Of a stretch of 64,000 nt of DNA, positions 8,166 through 17,219 are shown piece by piece. Source of the DNA: Ciceribacter sp. L1K22 (GTDB lineage: Bacteria; Pseudomonadota; Alphaproteobacteria; Rhizobiales; Rhizobiaceae); contig NZ_JAGFPK010000001.1 of the NCBI RefSeq assembly GCF_017599385.1, positions 1 to 64,000 of the forward strand. The letters are read 5' to 3'. The notes under the pieces were generated by a model that saw only the letters and a list, made by a program, of their open reading frames with translations, had not been told where the DNA came from and made no database searches. Made by a program: the position numbers and the translations under genes. Position 1 is the stretch's first letter. The number at the start of each line of letters is the position of its first letter.

Positions 8166-9566
8166 ATGATGATATCCATTCGCGCAGCCGCTCCCCTGGC
8201 CCTCCTCCTGCTGACGGGTTGCGTCGTCGGTCCGGACCACAAGGCACCGGAGATCACTCTTCCGCAGAAATTCGCGGAAGGCGGCGTCGAAAGTGCCGGC
8301 GACGTGAGCACCGTGGCCTGGTGGACGGCATTCAAAGACCGGCGACTTGACGGCCTCGTTTCTCAGGGTCTCTCACAAAATCTGGACATTCTTCAGGCAC
8401 TGGAGCGTATCAACCAGGCAGAGGCAGATGTCGTTACGGCGGGTGCAGGCTCTCTCCCAAGCCTCTCAGTCGGCGCCAGCAATAGCATAAGCCAGACAAA
8501 TGGAAGCTATCGTTCCAGCGACCGCACCACGACGACGAGCGGTGAACTCAACGCCTCCTGGCTTCTGGATCTGTTCGGCCAGTACCGCCGTTCGAAGGAA
8601 AGCGCGGAGGCTTCGCTTGATGCCGCATATGCCTCCGTAGACACCGTCAAACTCGCCTACCTTTCGGAACTGGTGACCTATTACATCAACGCTCGGTACT
8701 ATCAGGAACGCATCGCGATTGCCCGCAAGAATCTGGCTTCTCGCCGGGAGACGCTGGACCTGACCAAACTGCAGCTGGAGGCAGGCGCCGCATCCCGTCT
8801 TGATGTCGTCCAGGCGGAAGGCCTCGTTAATTCGACGCTGGCGGACATCCCGAGCCTTGAGGCTGGCTTCCGTCAGTCCGCGAACCACATTTCGACGCTC
8901 TTGGGTCTGCCTGCTTCGACCTTGATGACCGACCTGCAGAAGGGTGCGCGCCAGCCGGTCCCCAGCCACAGCGTGAGAACCGGCGTTCCGGCGGATCTCA
9001 TCCGCAACCGACCGGACATCCGTCAGGCTGAACGACAGCTTGCGGCTGCTACGGCGGCAATCGGCGTTGCAGAAGCCGATCTTTATCCGTCGATCTCGCT
9101 GAGCGGATCAATCACGCCGAGCTACGTTCATAGTTCGCTCGCGCACGGAAGCACCACCACCTGGGGCTTCGGCCCAAGCCTGAACCTTCCGATCTTCGAT
9201 GGCGGCGCGCGACGCGCCAATGTGAAAAGCCGGGAGTCTGCTGCACGTGAGGCCTATCTGGTCTGGAAGCAGACGGTTCTCAATGCCGTTGAGGAAGTGG
9301 AAAACGCTCTCGCTGCCGTCACCCGGGATCGCCAGACGGTGAACGCCTTGTCGGCAACGGTGCGCTCCTATGAGGAATCGCTCGAATTGTCGACCGCCAG
9401 CTATCGCGACGGCGCCTCCTCGCTGCTTGATGTCTTGGATGCGCAGCGGTCGGTGTCCACGGCGCAAGCCAGCCTCGCACAGGCGGTTCAGCAGATGGCA
9501 AACGACTTTGTCGCCCTCAACGTAGCGATCGGTGGTGGTTACGCCTTCGACGGAAAGAGCATGTAA
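8166..9566 (+). CDS. Outer-membrane efflux lipoprotein (OprM/NodT family)
   Basis: This TolC-superfamily channel subunit completes the tripartite pump. It is 466 residues long with lipobox LLTGC (Cys19). The family hallmark VVGPDHKAPEITLP follows, then WWTAFKDRRLDGLVSQGLSQNLDI. Two duplicated outer-membrane-efflux repeats (about 60-250 and 270-455) contain the conserved GVPADLIRNRPDIRQAERQLAAA linker between them. A second ATG lies one codon downstream; the site AGGATAAG precedes both. The 128-base gap from the pump gene contains no other frame, so it is probably co-transcribed. Confidence 0.95.
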   Translation: MMISIRAAAPLALLLLTGCVVGPDHKAPEITLPQKFAEGGVESAGDVSTVAWWTAFKDRRLDGLVSQGLSQNLDILQALERINQAEADVVTAGAGSLPSLSVGASNSISQTNGSYRSSDRTTTTSGELNASWLLDLFGQYRRSKESAEASLDAAYASVDTVKLAYLSELVTYYINARYYQERIAIARKNLASRRETLDLTKLQLEAGAASRLDVVQAEGLVNSTLADIPSLEAGFRQSANHISTLLGLPASTLMTDLQKGARQPVPSHSVRTGVPADLIRNRPDIRQAERQLAAATAAIGVAEADLYPSISLSGSITPSYVHSSLAHGSTTTWGFGPSLNLPIFDGGARRANVKSRESAAREAYLVWKQTVLNAVEEVENALAAVTRDRQTVNALSATVRSYEESLELSTASYRDGASSLLDVLDAQRSVSTAQASLAQAVQQMANDFVALNVAIGGGYAFDGKSM

Positions 9567-9583
9567 GCGCTCAAAATTTTTAC

Positions 9584-9614
9584 CACCTTGGCAGCCCGAA
9601 CGGTTGCCAAGGTG
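9584..9614 (+). terminator. Hairpin after efflux operon
   Basis: CACCTTGGCA (9584-9593) and TGCCAAGGTG (9605-9614) form a perfect ten-base stem with an eleven-base loop, 17 bases after the channel gene stop. There is no clean T tract downstream (AATGTTTC), so it is a terminator-like or mRNA-stabilising hairpin rather than a textbook terminator. The rest of the 267-base gap to gabT holds no frame I can support. Confidence 0.6.
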
Positions 9615-9833
9615 AATGTTTCGGGTCAATAATCCGCCTCGGCTATCCGAGCGGCGAATACCTCGCAGATGGGCGCGACGGGATCTCACCGGCGGCACGG
9701 CGCCAGCAGCGCGACAGCGTCTCACCGGGCTTAACGCCACGGCGAAACTGCCACGCAAAGCACGCAACACATCTGGTCAGGCAGGCAGAACTCAGACCGG
9801 CTCACGGCTGATCGCTTGCGAAAGAGGTTCGAC

Positions 9834-11120
9834 ATGAAAAACACCGAAGTAGCGGCACGCAAGAACGAAGCCATTTCACGCGGCGTCGGCATGACGACGC
9901 AGATCTATGCGGCCCATGCGGAAAACTCGGAAGTTTGGGATGTAGAAGGCAATCGTTATATCGATTTTGCTGGCGGCATCGCCGTTCTCAACACCGGCCA
10001 CCGCCATCCGAAGGTCATTGATGCCGTAAAGAAGCAGCTCGATGCCTTCACCCACACCTGCCATCAGGTCATGCCCTACGAGAACTATGTCGCGCTGGCT
10101 GAACGCCTGAACAAGCTCGTACCCGGTGACTTCGCCAAGAAGACGATTTTCGCCACGACAGGTGCCGAAGCGGTCGAGAACGCCGTCAAGATTGCGCGCT
10201 GCGCGACCGGACGCTCGGCCGTCATCGCCTTCACGGGCGCCTTCCACGGCCGCACCTTCATGGGCATGACACTGACGGGCAAGGTTGTTCCCTACAAGGT
10301 CGGCTTTGGCCAGATGATGGGCGACGTGTTCCACGTTCCCTTCCCGCTTGAAATGCATGGCATCAGCGTTGAAGAATCGATGGACGTGCTCGACAAGCTG
10401 TTCAAGGCCGACGTCGATCCGAAGCGGGTCGCGGCGATCATCATTGAGCCGGTCCAGGGTGAAGGCGGCTTCTATCCGGTTCCTCGCGCGCTGATGAAAG
10501 GGCTTCGTGACGTTTGCGACGAACATGGCATCCTGCTCATCGCCGACGAGGTTCAGACCGGCTTCGCCCGCACGGGCAAGCTGTTCGCCATGGAACATTA
10601 TGATGTCGTTCCGGATCTTGTAACGATGGCGAAAAGCCTCGCTGGCGGGTTTCCGCTGTCGGCCGTGACGGGACGCGCAGAACTGATGGATGCGCCAGGC
10701 CCCGGCGGACTGGGCGGTACTTATGCCGGCAATCCGCTTGCCATCGCCGCCGCCCATGCCGTTCTCGACGTTATCGAGGAGGAGAAACTTATCGACCGCG
10801 CCAATCAGTTGGGCGCCCGACTGAAGCAGAGGCTGGAATCCCTGCGCGCCGAGGTCTCCCAGATTTCGGACATCCGCGGCCCTGGCTTCATGGTGGCAGT
10901 AGAATTCGGTCAGCCGGGGGCGGTGAAGCCGAACGCCGATTTTACCAATGCTGTCCGTCTCAAGGCCCTGGAAAAAGGTCTCATTCTTCTCACCTGTGGC
11001 GTCTATGGGAACGTCGTCCGGTTCCTTGCACCGATCACGATCCAGGACCAGGTTTTCAATGAGGCCCTCGATATCATCGAGGCCTCGATCCGCGAATGCG
11101 CCGAAGAGGCAAAATCATGA
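9834..11120 (+). CDS. gabT: 4-aminobutyrate aminotransferase
   Basis: This PLP-dependent class III aminotransferase moves the amino group of GABA to 2-oxoglutarate, giving succinate semialdehyde. The 428 residues run from ATG 9834, with AGAGG seven bases upstream; the frame opens six codons earlier at a weaker start. Motifs are GVGMTTQIYAAHAENSEVWD, the PLP-phosphate site TTGAEAVENAVKIAR, EPVQGEGGF, IADEVQTGFARTGK and the Schiff-base lysine in MAKSLAGGFPLSAV (Lys267). It overlaps gabD by four bases (ATGA), so the two are translationally coupled and form a complete GABA shunt to succinate. Confidence 0.95.
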   Translation: MKNTEVAARKNEAISRGVGMTTQIYAAHAENSEVWDVEGNRYIDFAGGIAVLNTGHRHPKVIDAVKKQLDAFTHTCHQVMPYENYVALAERLNKLVPGDFAKKTIFATTGAEAVENAVKIARCATGRSAVIAFTGAFHGRTFMGMTLTGKVVPYKVGFGQMMGDVFHVPFPLEMHGISVEESMDVLDKLFKADVDPKRVAAIIIEPVQGEGGFYPVPRALMKGLRDVCDEHGILLIADEVQTGFARTGKLFAMEHYDVVPDLVTMAKSLAGGFPLSAVTGRAELMDAPGPGGLGGTYAGNPLAIAAAHAVLDVIEEEKLIDRANQLGARLKQRLESLRAEVSQISDIRGPGFMVAVEFGQPGAVKPNADFTNAVRLKALEKGLILLTCGVYGNVVRFLAPITIQDQVFNEALDIIEASIRECAEEAKS

Positions 11121-12601
11121 GCATTTCCCCTGCACTGTCCTCGAAACTGAAGGACCCCTCCCTCGCCACCGACAAGGCTCTCGTCGGCCTCGATTGGACG
11201 GCCGCAAGCGAAAGCGGCAAGACATTCGACGTGACCAACCCATCCACCGGGGAGGTCATTGCCGTATTGCCGGACCTTGGCAAGGTCGAGGTGGCGCGTG
11301 CGATCGATGCCGCTCATTCGGCCCAGAAGAAGTGGGCCAGCAAGACCGGCAAGGAGCGCGCAGCAGTCCTGCGCAAGCTCAACGACTTGATGGTTGCGAA
11401 CGCGGATGATCTGGCCACGATATTGACCATGGAAATGGGCAAGCCATGGCCGGAAGCGCGTGGAGAAATCCTCTACGGTGCCTCTTATGTCGAATGGTTC
11501 GGCGAGGAGGCCAAGCGTGTCTATGGCGACACCATACCTGGCCACCAGCCGGACAAGAGGATCATCGTCGTCAAGCAGCCGGTTGGCGTTGTCGGCGCAA
11601 TCACCCCATGGAACTTTCCGAACGCGATGCTGGCACGCAAGATGGCTCCGGCGATCGCCGTCGGCTGCGCCATGGTCTCGAAACCTGCAGCTCAGACCCC
11701 TCTTTCGGCGCTCGCGCTTGCGATTCTGGCCGAGAGAGCGGGCATCCCTGCGGGCATATTTTCCGTCTTGACGGCAACGGATGCCGCTATGGTTGGCCAG
11801 GAGTTCTGCAGCAACGAGAAGGTTCGGAAGCTGACCTTCACCGGCTCGACCAACGTCGGCCGCATACTGATGCGGCAAGGCGCCGACAAGATCATGAAGC
11901 TTGGTCTTGAACTTGGCGGCAACGCACCTTTCATCGTCTTCGATGACGCGAATCTCGATGCTGCGGTCGAAGGTGCGATGATCTCGAAATATCGCAATGC
12001 GGGACAGACCTGCGTCTGTGCCAATCGTCTTTATGTTCAGTCGGGTATCTACGATGCCTTCGCTGCGAAACTGGCGGAGAAGGTGGCACAATTGAAAGTA
12101 GGCGACGGTTTTGCGGAAGGCGTCACCACGGGCCCGCTGATCGACGCAAATGCGATCAAGAAGGTTAAGGAGCACGTTGCGGACGCCGTGTCGAAAGGCG
12201 CGAAGATCGAGGTTGGTGGCGAGTCTGCTCAGGGTGGGGATCTGTTTTTCCAGCCCACGATACTGACCGGTGTCACATCGGCTATGAAGGTCGCGACCGA
12301 AGAGACATTTGGTCCTGTGGCACCGCTCTTCAAGTTCGATACGGAGGAGCAGGTGATCGAAATGGCAAACGCCACCGAATTTGGCCTGGCGTCCTATTTC
12401 TACTCGAAGGACGTGGCGAAGGTTTTCCGAGTCGCAGAAGCGCTCGAATACGGAATGGTAGGCATCAATACCGGCCTGATCTCGACAGAAGTCGCGCCCT
12501 TCGGTGGCATCAAGCAGTCCGGGCTGGGCCGCGAAGGCTCCAAATACGGCATCGATGACTACACCGAGATCAAGTACATGTGCCTCGGCGGAATCGCATG
12601 A
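11117..12601 (+). CDS. gabD: Succinate-semialdehyde dehydrogenase
   Basis: This NAD(P)-dependent aldehyde dehydrogenase oxidises succinate semialdehyde to succinate, the second step of GABA breakdown. The 494 residues start at the ATG overlapping the gabT stop. Seen in the sequence are the cofactor-binding ITPWNFPNAML segment, TGSTNVGRIL, the general base Glu265 in LELGGNAPF and the catalytic Cys299 in NAGQTCVCANRLYVQ. Also present is the C-terminal GIKQSGLGREGSKYGIDDY typical of GabD. It is followed within ten bases by a strong GC hairpin and then by a convergent LysR gene. Confidence 0.95.
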   Translation: MSISPALSSKLKDPSLATDKALVGLDWTAASESGKTFDVTNPSTGEVIAVLPDLGKVEVARAIDAAHSAQKKWASKTGKERAAVLRKLNDLMVANADDLATILTMEMGKPWPEARGEILYGASYVEWFGEEAKRVYGDTIPGHQPDKRIIVVKQPVGVVGAITPWNFPNAMLARKMAPAIAVGCAMVSKPAAQTPLSALALAILAERAGIPAGIFSVLTATDAAMVGQEFCSNEKVRKLTFTGSTNVGRILMRQGADKIMKLGLELGGNAPFIVFDDANLDAAVEGAMISKYRNAGQTCVCANRLYVQSGIYDAFAAKLAEKVAQLKVGDGFAEGVTTGPLIDANAIKKVKEHVADAVSKGAKIEVGGESAQGGDLFFQPTILTGVTSAMKVATEETFGPVAPLFKFDTEEQVIEMANATEFGLASYFYSKDVAKVFRVAEALEYGMVGINTGLISTEVAPFGGIKQSGLGREGSKYGIDDYTEIKYMCLGGIA

Positions 12602-12607
12602 GCATTT

Positions 12608-12633
12608 GAGGCCCCCGATGAACCGGGGGCCTC
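12608..12633. terminator. Hairpin between convergent gabD and LysR gene
   Basis: GAGGCCCCCG (12608-12617) pairs perfectly with CGGGGGCCTC (12624-12633) around a six-base loop. It lies between two convergent genes and could end transcription from both sides. Neither side has a long T tract. Confidence 0.65.
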
Positions 12634-12646
12634 GCCTTGCCGATCG

Positions 12647-13561
12647 TCAAGACGCGGATAACGTATCCGCTACCTGTTGCCCAAGATCGGCGAGTGTTCG
12701 GAAATGGGCGGCCCGCGCGCTGGAACTACGCCAGAAGAAGCCAATGTCGCGCTCACCCTGCCAATCCTCGAGATCGATCAGAGCCACGCCTTCGTCCTTG
12801 GCAAATTCCGAACGAACGTAGAGTTCCGGAAATAGGGAAATTCCCATCTCGATCGACACCATCTGGCGCAGAGCGTCCAGACTTGAGCCTTCGTAGTCCT
12901 CGGCGATGAAAGCCCCGGAAATGACCGCGAGATTCCGGGCATCGTCCAAGAGCCGGTGACCGGGTCCGAGACTAAGAAGCTTCTCCCCTTTGAGTTCCGA
13001 GACCCTCACGCCCGAGCGCGAGGCAAGATGATGTCCTCTTGGCACGCCGACAAAGATCCGTTCTCGGTGGATGATCTTGAAGTCGAGCCCGCTTTCCAGC
13101 CCCTGCACCGGTCCCAGGCCACAATCGATCTCTCCTTGCAGGACTGCCTTCTCCAGGAGGCGAGGCCGCTCTTCTCGGATGTAGATTTTCAGATCCTTGT
13201 AGCGTGCATGCAAGCGCGGTAGCAGATAAGGCAGGAAATACGGACCGAAGGAAGGCGCGACGCCAAGTCGAACAGCGCCCCCAAGATTGTTCTTTGAACT
13301 GGACGCCAGCGCCCGAAGCTCGTCGAGGCCGTTTAATATGACCTTGGCCGCGGCGATCACCTCGGCGCCAACAGGAGTGGGCATCACTTGCCCCGGCAAC
13401 CTCTCGATCAATGTCACCCCCAGTTGCTTTTCGAGCTGAGCGACCTGAACCGACAATGTGGGCTGTGAAACGTGGCATTTGCGCGCCGCCTCACCAAAAT
13501 GCCCGGTCTCGCCGAGGGCTACCAGATATTCAAGCTGACGAGGAGTGGGTCGGTAAACCAT
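12647..13561 (-). CDS. OxyR-like LysR regulator lacking redox cysteines
   Basis: This 304-residue LysR-type regulator is close to OxyR in its reading head: PTPRQLEYLVALGETGHFGE and CHVSQPTLSVQVAQLEKQLG. The effector domain shows OxyR-like phrases such as APSFGPYFLPYLLPRLH and GEKLLSLGPGHRLLDDARN. In OxyR the last segment carries the peroxide-sensing Cys (GHC). Here the equivalent residue is Arg203, and no second sensor Cys follows; the only cysteines are Cys29 and Cys147. It is therefore unlikely to sense peroxide by the classical disulfide. An ATAG-N7-CTAT site overlaps its start codon, suggesting autoregulation. It converges on gabD, so control of gabTD is possible but unproven. Confidence 0.88.
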   Translation of the reverse strand: MVYRPTPRQLEYLVALGETGHFGEAARKCHVSQPTLSVQVAQLEKQLGVTLIERLPGQVMPTPVGAEVIAAAKVILNGLDELRALASSSKNNLGGAVRLGVAPSFGPYFLPYLLPRLHARYKDLKIYIREERPRLLEKAVLQGEIDCGLGPVQGLESGLDFKIIHRERIFVGVPRGHHLASRSGVRVSELKGEKLLSLGPGHRLLDDARNLAVISGAFIAEDYEGSSLDALRQMVSIEMGISLFPELYVRSEFAKDEGVALIDLEDWQGERDIGFFWRSSSARAAHFRTLADLGQQVADTLSAS

Positions 13562-13579
13562 GATAGATGCAAGCTATCA
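13561..13579. promoter_or_regulatory. OxyR-type operator ATAG-N7-CTAT
   Basis: TGATAG-ATGCAAG-CTATCA is a perfect six-base inverted repeat with a seven-base spacer. It also has the T and A expected inside the OxyR/LysR consensus ATAGntnnnanCTAT. It starts at the first base of the LysR start codon (13561, minus strand) and lies 75 bases upstream of the divergent DUF465 gene. A second half-site pair, as in full OxyR operators, is not evident. Confidence 0.6.
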
Positions 13580-13652
13580 CAACGGTTAAATCAATCAATT
13601 GGAACAATACGCCGAATCTCCCCATGTTAGAGGAACAAGAAAGGAGCTAGGC

Positions 13653-13844
13653 ATGAAACCACTTCTAAAGGCTCTGATGAGCCGCCACGCAATTCTCGCA
13701 ACTAAGATCGCCGAGGAGCAGCGACGTCCCCTGCCGGACACGATCCGCATTCAGTCGCTCAAACGGATGAAGTTGCGCCTCAAGGAGCAGATCGCGATGC
13801 TGGAGCGTGCTGGCGACTTCGGCGCCTCGTCCAGAGCCGTTTGA
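13653..13844 (+). CDS. DUF465/YdcH-family small protein
   Basis: This 63-residue charged helical protein has the pattern RHAILATKIAEEQRRPLPD followed by SLKRMKLRLKEQIAMLE. This is the DUF465 (YdcH) signature of two helices joined by a short polar turn, ending in the LKxxKLxLKDEI motif. AAGGAG lies before ATG 13653; the frame opens earlier at TTG 13599, but those codons lack family similarity. The biochemical function of the family is unknown. It is divergent from the OxyR-like regulator and shares the intergenic operator with it. Confidence 0.85.
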   Translation: MKPLLKALMSRHAILATKIAEEQRRPLPDTIRIQSLKRMKLRLKEQIAMLERAGDFGASSRAV

Positions 13845-13910
13845 TCGGTGCGATAAAGCAACGAGGTCGGCCTGTCGTCATTCCGCCGCAGCGATCAGGC
13901 CTGACCATCC

Positions 13911-13941
13911 GAAGCCGGTGGCCATGACGGTCACCGGCTTC
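13911..13941 (+). terminator. Hairpin after DUF465 gene
   Basis: GAAGCCGGTG (13911-13920) pairs with CACCGGCTTC (13932-13941), a ten-base perfect stem. There is no T tract on the plus strand. It lies between the convergent DUF465 and efp genes. A smaller hairpin GCCCG/CGGGC at 13971-13989 is nearer the efp stop. Confidence 0.5.
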
Positions 13942-14013
13942 ATCTCTTACCTGCGGACCGAGACGACAACGCCCGCCACTAGGACGGGCCTTGCTGAAAC
14001 CGAACTGCTGATG

Positions 14014-14583
14014 TCAGTTCTTGGCGCGCTCGACGTACGAGTTGTCCTCGGTCGCGATCACCACACGTGTTCCGGCATCGATATGCGGCGGAACCATCGT
14101 ACGGATACCATTGGAGAGGATCGCGGGCTTGTAGGACGAGGATGCCGTCTGACCCTTAACGACAGGTTCTGTCTCGACGATTTCCAGCGTTACGTGACGC
14201 GGCAGCTCGATCGCCAGCGGAACGCCCTCGTGGATGGAAAGCACGCAGGTCATGCCTTCCTGGAGATAGGCCTTCTGGTCCCCCATCGTTTCCACGTCAA
14301 CGACCACCTGATCGTAGCTTTCGGGGTTCATGAAGTGGAAGCCTTCACCGTCTTCGTAGAGGAACTGGAAATTGAGGTCCTCGACAAAGGCGCGTTCGAC
14401 CTGTTCGGTCGTGCGCCAGCGTTCGGACACCTTGACGCCATCGACGATGCGACGCATGTCGACCTGGGTCACAGGCGTACCCTTGCCTGGATGAAAGTTC
14501 TGGGCGGTGAGAACGACGTAAAGCTTGCCCTCGACTTCGAGAACATTGCCCTTGCGGACCGACGAGGCGATGACCTTGACCAT
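14014..14583 (-). CDS. efp: Elongation factor P
   Basis: This translation factor relieves ribosome stalling at polyproline. It is 189 residues long, the usual EF-P length, starting [19 protein letters not shown]. The frame is open 24 codons further upstream, but that extension is not conserved-looking. The modification loop is [10 protein letters not shown] with Lys34, the residue that EpmA beta-lysylates. KOW-like domain I and OB-type domains II and III ([40 protein letters not shown]) are intact. It faces away from epmA-epmB, whose products install and prepare the lysine, so substrate and modifying enzymes share one locus. Confidence 0.97.
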   Translation of the reverse strand: MVKVIASSVRKGNVLEVEGKLYVVLTAQNFHPGKGTPVTQVDMRRIVDGVKVSERWRTTEQVERAFVEDLNFQFLYEDGEGFHFMNPESYDQVVVDVETMGDQKAYLQEGMTCVLSIHEGVPLAIELPRHVTLEIVETEPVVKGQTASSSYKPAILSNGIRTMVPPHIDAGTRVVIATEDNSYVERAKN

Positions 14584-14724
14584 TGGAATTCCTTGTATAT
14601 GTGCAAAAGCCGTCGTAAAGGACGACCCACCGCCCCAGACGTCTGAGATTTTCATGGGCGCACCTAACCTAAATTTGTCGAAATAGCCAGCCCCGAAGCT
14701 GTTTGCGCCCGGAGAGCCGTCGCC

Positions 14725-15786
14725 ATGAACTCAGCCCAGCCCGCTTCGCCCTGGTGGTCACCTGAGGTTCACGCCGACCGACGCCCGTTCCTTCTCGGCA
14801 GAAATGCGATTAAGGCTGAATTTCGCGCCTATTTCGCCAGGAGGGATTTTATCGAGGTCGAGACGGCAGCGCTTCAGATATCTCCGGGCAACGAAGCGCA
14901 TCTGCACGGCTTTGCCACCAAACTGATATGCAACGACGCGTTACCACATGCTCTCTATCTGCACACCTCTCCGGAATTTGCCTGCAAGAAGCTTCTCGCC
15001 GCCGGCGAAACGCGCATCTCGTGCTTTGCTCAGGTTTACCGCAATCGCGAACGCGGCCCACTGCATCATCCAGAATTCACGATGCTGGAGTGGTATCGCA
15101 CGAGGGAGGGCTACGATCGCCTGATGAAAGATTGCGCCGAGCTGTTGGGACTCGCCGCCGAAACCGCTGGCGCCAAGACCTTCGTTTTTCGTGGGAAGTC
15201 GATCGATCCGTTCGCCGAGCCCGAACGCGTTGCTGTCGCCGAGGCATTCGAGCGTTTCGCCGGCATCGACCTGCTGTCATCCATCAACAGGGACGGCTCG
15301 ACGGACCGGGATCGGCTGGCCGATGATCTACTGCGCGCCGGCATACGTCTGGCGGACGACGATAGCTGGGCGGATCTCTTCAGCCGTGTCATGGTGGAGA
15401 AGATAGAGCCGCGTCTGGGACAAGGTCGCGCCACGATCCTCGATGAATATCCTGTAAGCGAAGCAGCGCTGGCGCGGCCGTCGTCGGCCGACACGCGTGT
15501 TGCGGAACGCTTCGAGCTCTATGCGTGCGGCGTCGAACTGGCCAACGCGTTTGGCGAGCTTACAAACCCCGATGAACAAAGGCGTCGATTCAAGGTCGAG
15601 ATGGCCGAGAAACTGCGTATCTACGGCGAAAGCTATCCCATAGACGAGGATTTGCTGACGGCACTGTCGCTGATGCCGGAAACATCCGGCATTGCACTGG
15701 GCTTCGACCGGCTGGTGATGCTGGCGACAGGCGCCCGCCGTATCGACGAGGTCATATGGACGCCGGTTGCGGAGATCGGCGTTTGA
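14725..15786 (+). CDS. epmA: EF-P beta-lysylation ligase EpmA (GenX/PoxA)
   Basis: This class II aminoacyl-tRNA-synthetase paralogue is related to the LysRS catalytic core without the anticodon-binding domain. It activates (R)-beta-lysine and attaches it to Lys34 of EF-P. It is 353 residues long. Motif 2 is [26 protein letters not shown] (about 93-118), and motif 3 is [20 protein letters not shown] near the end. Additional class II features include [13 protein letters not shown] and [19 protein letters not shown]. It is divergent from efp with 141 bases between the start codons, and epmB follows with a four-base stop/start overlap. Confidence 0.95.
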   Translation: MNSAQPASPWWSPEVHADRRPFLLGRNAIKAEFRAYFARRDFIEVETAALQISPGNEAHLHGFATKLICNDALPHALYLHTSPEFACKKLLAAGETRISCFAQVYRNRERGPLHHPEFTMLEWYRTREGYDRLMKDCAELLGLAAETAGAKTFVFRGKSIDPFAEPERVAVAEAFERFAGIDLLSSINRDGSTDRDRLADDLLRAGIRLADDDSWADLFSRVMVEKIEPRLGQGRATILDEYPVSEAALARPSSADTRVAERFELYACGVELANAFGELTNPDEQRRRFKVEMAEKLRIYGESYPIDEDLLTALSLMPETSGIALGFDRLVMLATGARRIDEVIWTPVAEIGV

Positions 15787-16826
15787 GACGTGATCTTAAA
15801 TCGGTGGAAGATCTGGTTTTTGCGGGCTTGGTGCATGCCGAACGCAGCGAGGTGTTGCAGGCCGTTGCACGACGTTATGCGATCGGAATAACGGCAACCG
15901 TGGCCTCGCAGATCAATGGCGATGATCCCTCCGATCCGATCGCTGCTCAATATATACCATCGGATCTCGAGCTTCGGGAGATGCCTGACGAGTTGACCGA
16001 TCCCATCGGCGATCATGCCCATAGCCCGGTTCCGGGAATCGTCCATCGCTATCCGGATCGCGTTCTGCTGAAGATAGTCGGCGTTTGCCCGGTCTACTGC
16101 CGCTTCTGCTTCAGGCGCGAAATGGTCGGGCCACAGGGCGATGGAAATCTGTCAGGGCACGAACTCGCTGACGCCATCGCCTATATCGCGGAAACACCGG
16201 AAATCTGGGAAGTCATCCTGACCGGCGGCGATCCGCTGATCCTTTCGCCCCGACGGCTGAAGGAAGTTGCTGTCGCGCTGTCCGGGATAGCGCATGTCAA
16301 AATCCTTCGAATTCACACCCGCGTGCCGGTGGTCGATCCCGACCGCATTACGCTGGAACTGATCGAAGCCCTCAAGGCGTCCGGAAAGACGATCTATGTC
16401 GCGCTTCATGCCAATCATCCGCGCGAGATGACGTCCGACGCCATGACCGCTCTTGCTCGGCTAGCGGATGCCGGCATTGTGCTGGTGAGCCAGTCTGTGC
16501 TTCTGAAAGGCGTGAACGACAATGCCGAGATACTGGCGGACCTCATGCGAGCCTTCGTCGCAGCGAGGGTCAAACCCTACTATCTGCATCATCCAGATCT
16601 TGCGCCGGGTACGAGCCATTTTCGCCTGAGCATCGCCGAAGGCCAGGCGATCATGCGTTCGCTGCGCAGTCAGCTATCCGGGCTATGTCTGCCGTCCTAT
16701 ATTCTCGATCTGCCTGGAGGGCACGGCAAAGTTGCTCTCGGCGAAGATAACGTGCTCAGGCAAGAGGATGGGACCTATCGCATCCTCGATCGTGCCGGAA
16801 CTGAACACCGTTACCGTGACTCATAA
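15783..16826 (+). CDS. epmB: EF-P lysine 2,3-aminomutase EpmB
   Basis: This radical-SAM enzyme converts (S)-lysine to (R)-beta-lysine, the substrate of EpmA. The cluster motif CPVYCRFC (Cys102, Cys106, Cys109) is intact, as are the ILTGGDPLILSPRRL and HTRVPVVDPDRIT segments typical of lysine aminomutases. TTG 15783 overlaps the epmA stop (TTGA) with GGAG eight bases upstream, giving 347 residues, close to known EpmB. ATG 15756 would overlap epmA by 31 bases and add nine residues. It has no large accessory C-terminal domain, which separates EpmB from catabolic KamA. Confidence 0.93.
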   Translation: MRRDLKSVEDLVFAGLVHAERSEVLQAVARRYAIGITATVASQINGDDPSDPIAAQYIPSDLELREMPDELTDPIGDHAHSPVPGIVHRYPDRVLLKIVGVCPVYCRFCFRREMVGPQGDGNLSGHELADAIAYIAETPEIWEVILTGGDPLILSPRRLKEVAVALSGIAHVKILRIHTRVPVVDPDRITLELIEALKASGKTIYVALHANHPREMTSDAMTALARLADAGIVLVSQSVLLKGVNDNAEILADLMRAFVAARVKPYYLHHPDLAPGTSHFRLSIAEGQAIMRSLRSQLSGLCLPSYILDLPGGHGKVALGEDNVLRQEDGTYRILDRAGTEHRYRDS

Positions 16827-16967
16827 GCTGAAGTGGGTCTCACTACTCTGGCCGCGCCAGCCTTGCCACGGGAGGTCATGCTTATTTAACTAAGCCATTT
16901 AGCTCAATCTTATGTTTTCCGGACTACCTATCGAAGAAATTCGAATGAAGAAGTTGGGATGGAAACC

Positions 16968-17219
16968 ATGAACGACACAATTCGTACCCTGCTCGCCAAG
17001 CTCGGTGGTTTACCAGTTTCGGTCGATACACTCAGCGACGAGAGCGACCTTTACGTCGCTGGCCTTTCGTCTTTCGCATCGGTTCAATTGATGCTGGGTC
17101 TTGAGGACGCATTCGACATCGAGTTTCCGGATCACCTGCTGAACCGCAAGTCATTCCAGAGCGTCGCCGCGATAGAAGCCGCAGTGAAATCGATCCTGGA
17201 TGCCAGAAAGGTCGCGTGA
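16968..17219 (+). CDS. Acyl carrier protein of aminoacylation operon
   Basis: This small carrier protein has 83 residues from ATG 16968, with GGGA eight bases upstream; an ATG at 16959 would add three. The four-helix ACP pattern is visible. The phosphopantetheine serine is most likely Ser35 in AGLSSFASVQLML, where the usual DSL is replaced by SSF. Helix II/III is LEDAFDIEFPDHLLNRKSF. The altered motif resembles carrier proteins charged by the SerRS-like amino acid:[carrier protein] ligases. It is the first gene of a five-gene operon with that ligase. It probably carries an amino acid as a thioester on its pantetheine arm and is unlikely to be the fatty-acid ACP. Confidence 0.9.
   Translation: MNDTIRTLLAKLGGLPVSVDTLSDESDLYVAGLSSFASVQLMLGLEDAFDIEFPDHLLNRKSFQSVAAIEAAVKSILDARKVA

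Noticed and set aside
12647..13561. Annotation as functional OxyR
   Set aside because: The peroxide-sensing cysteines are missing (Arg203 at the key position).
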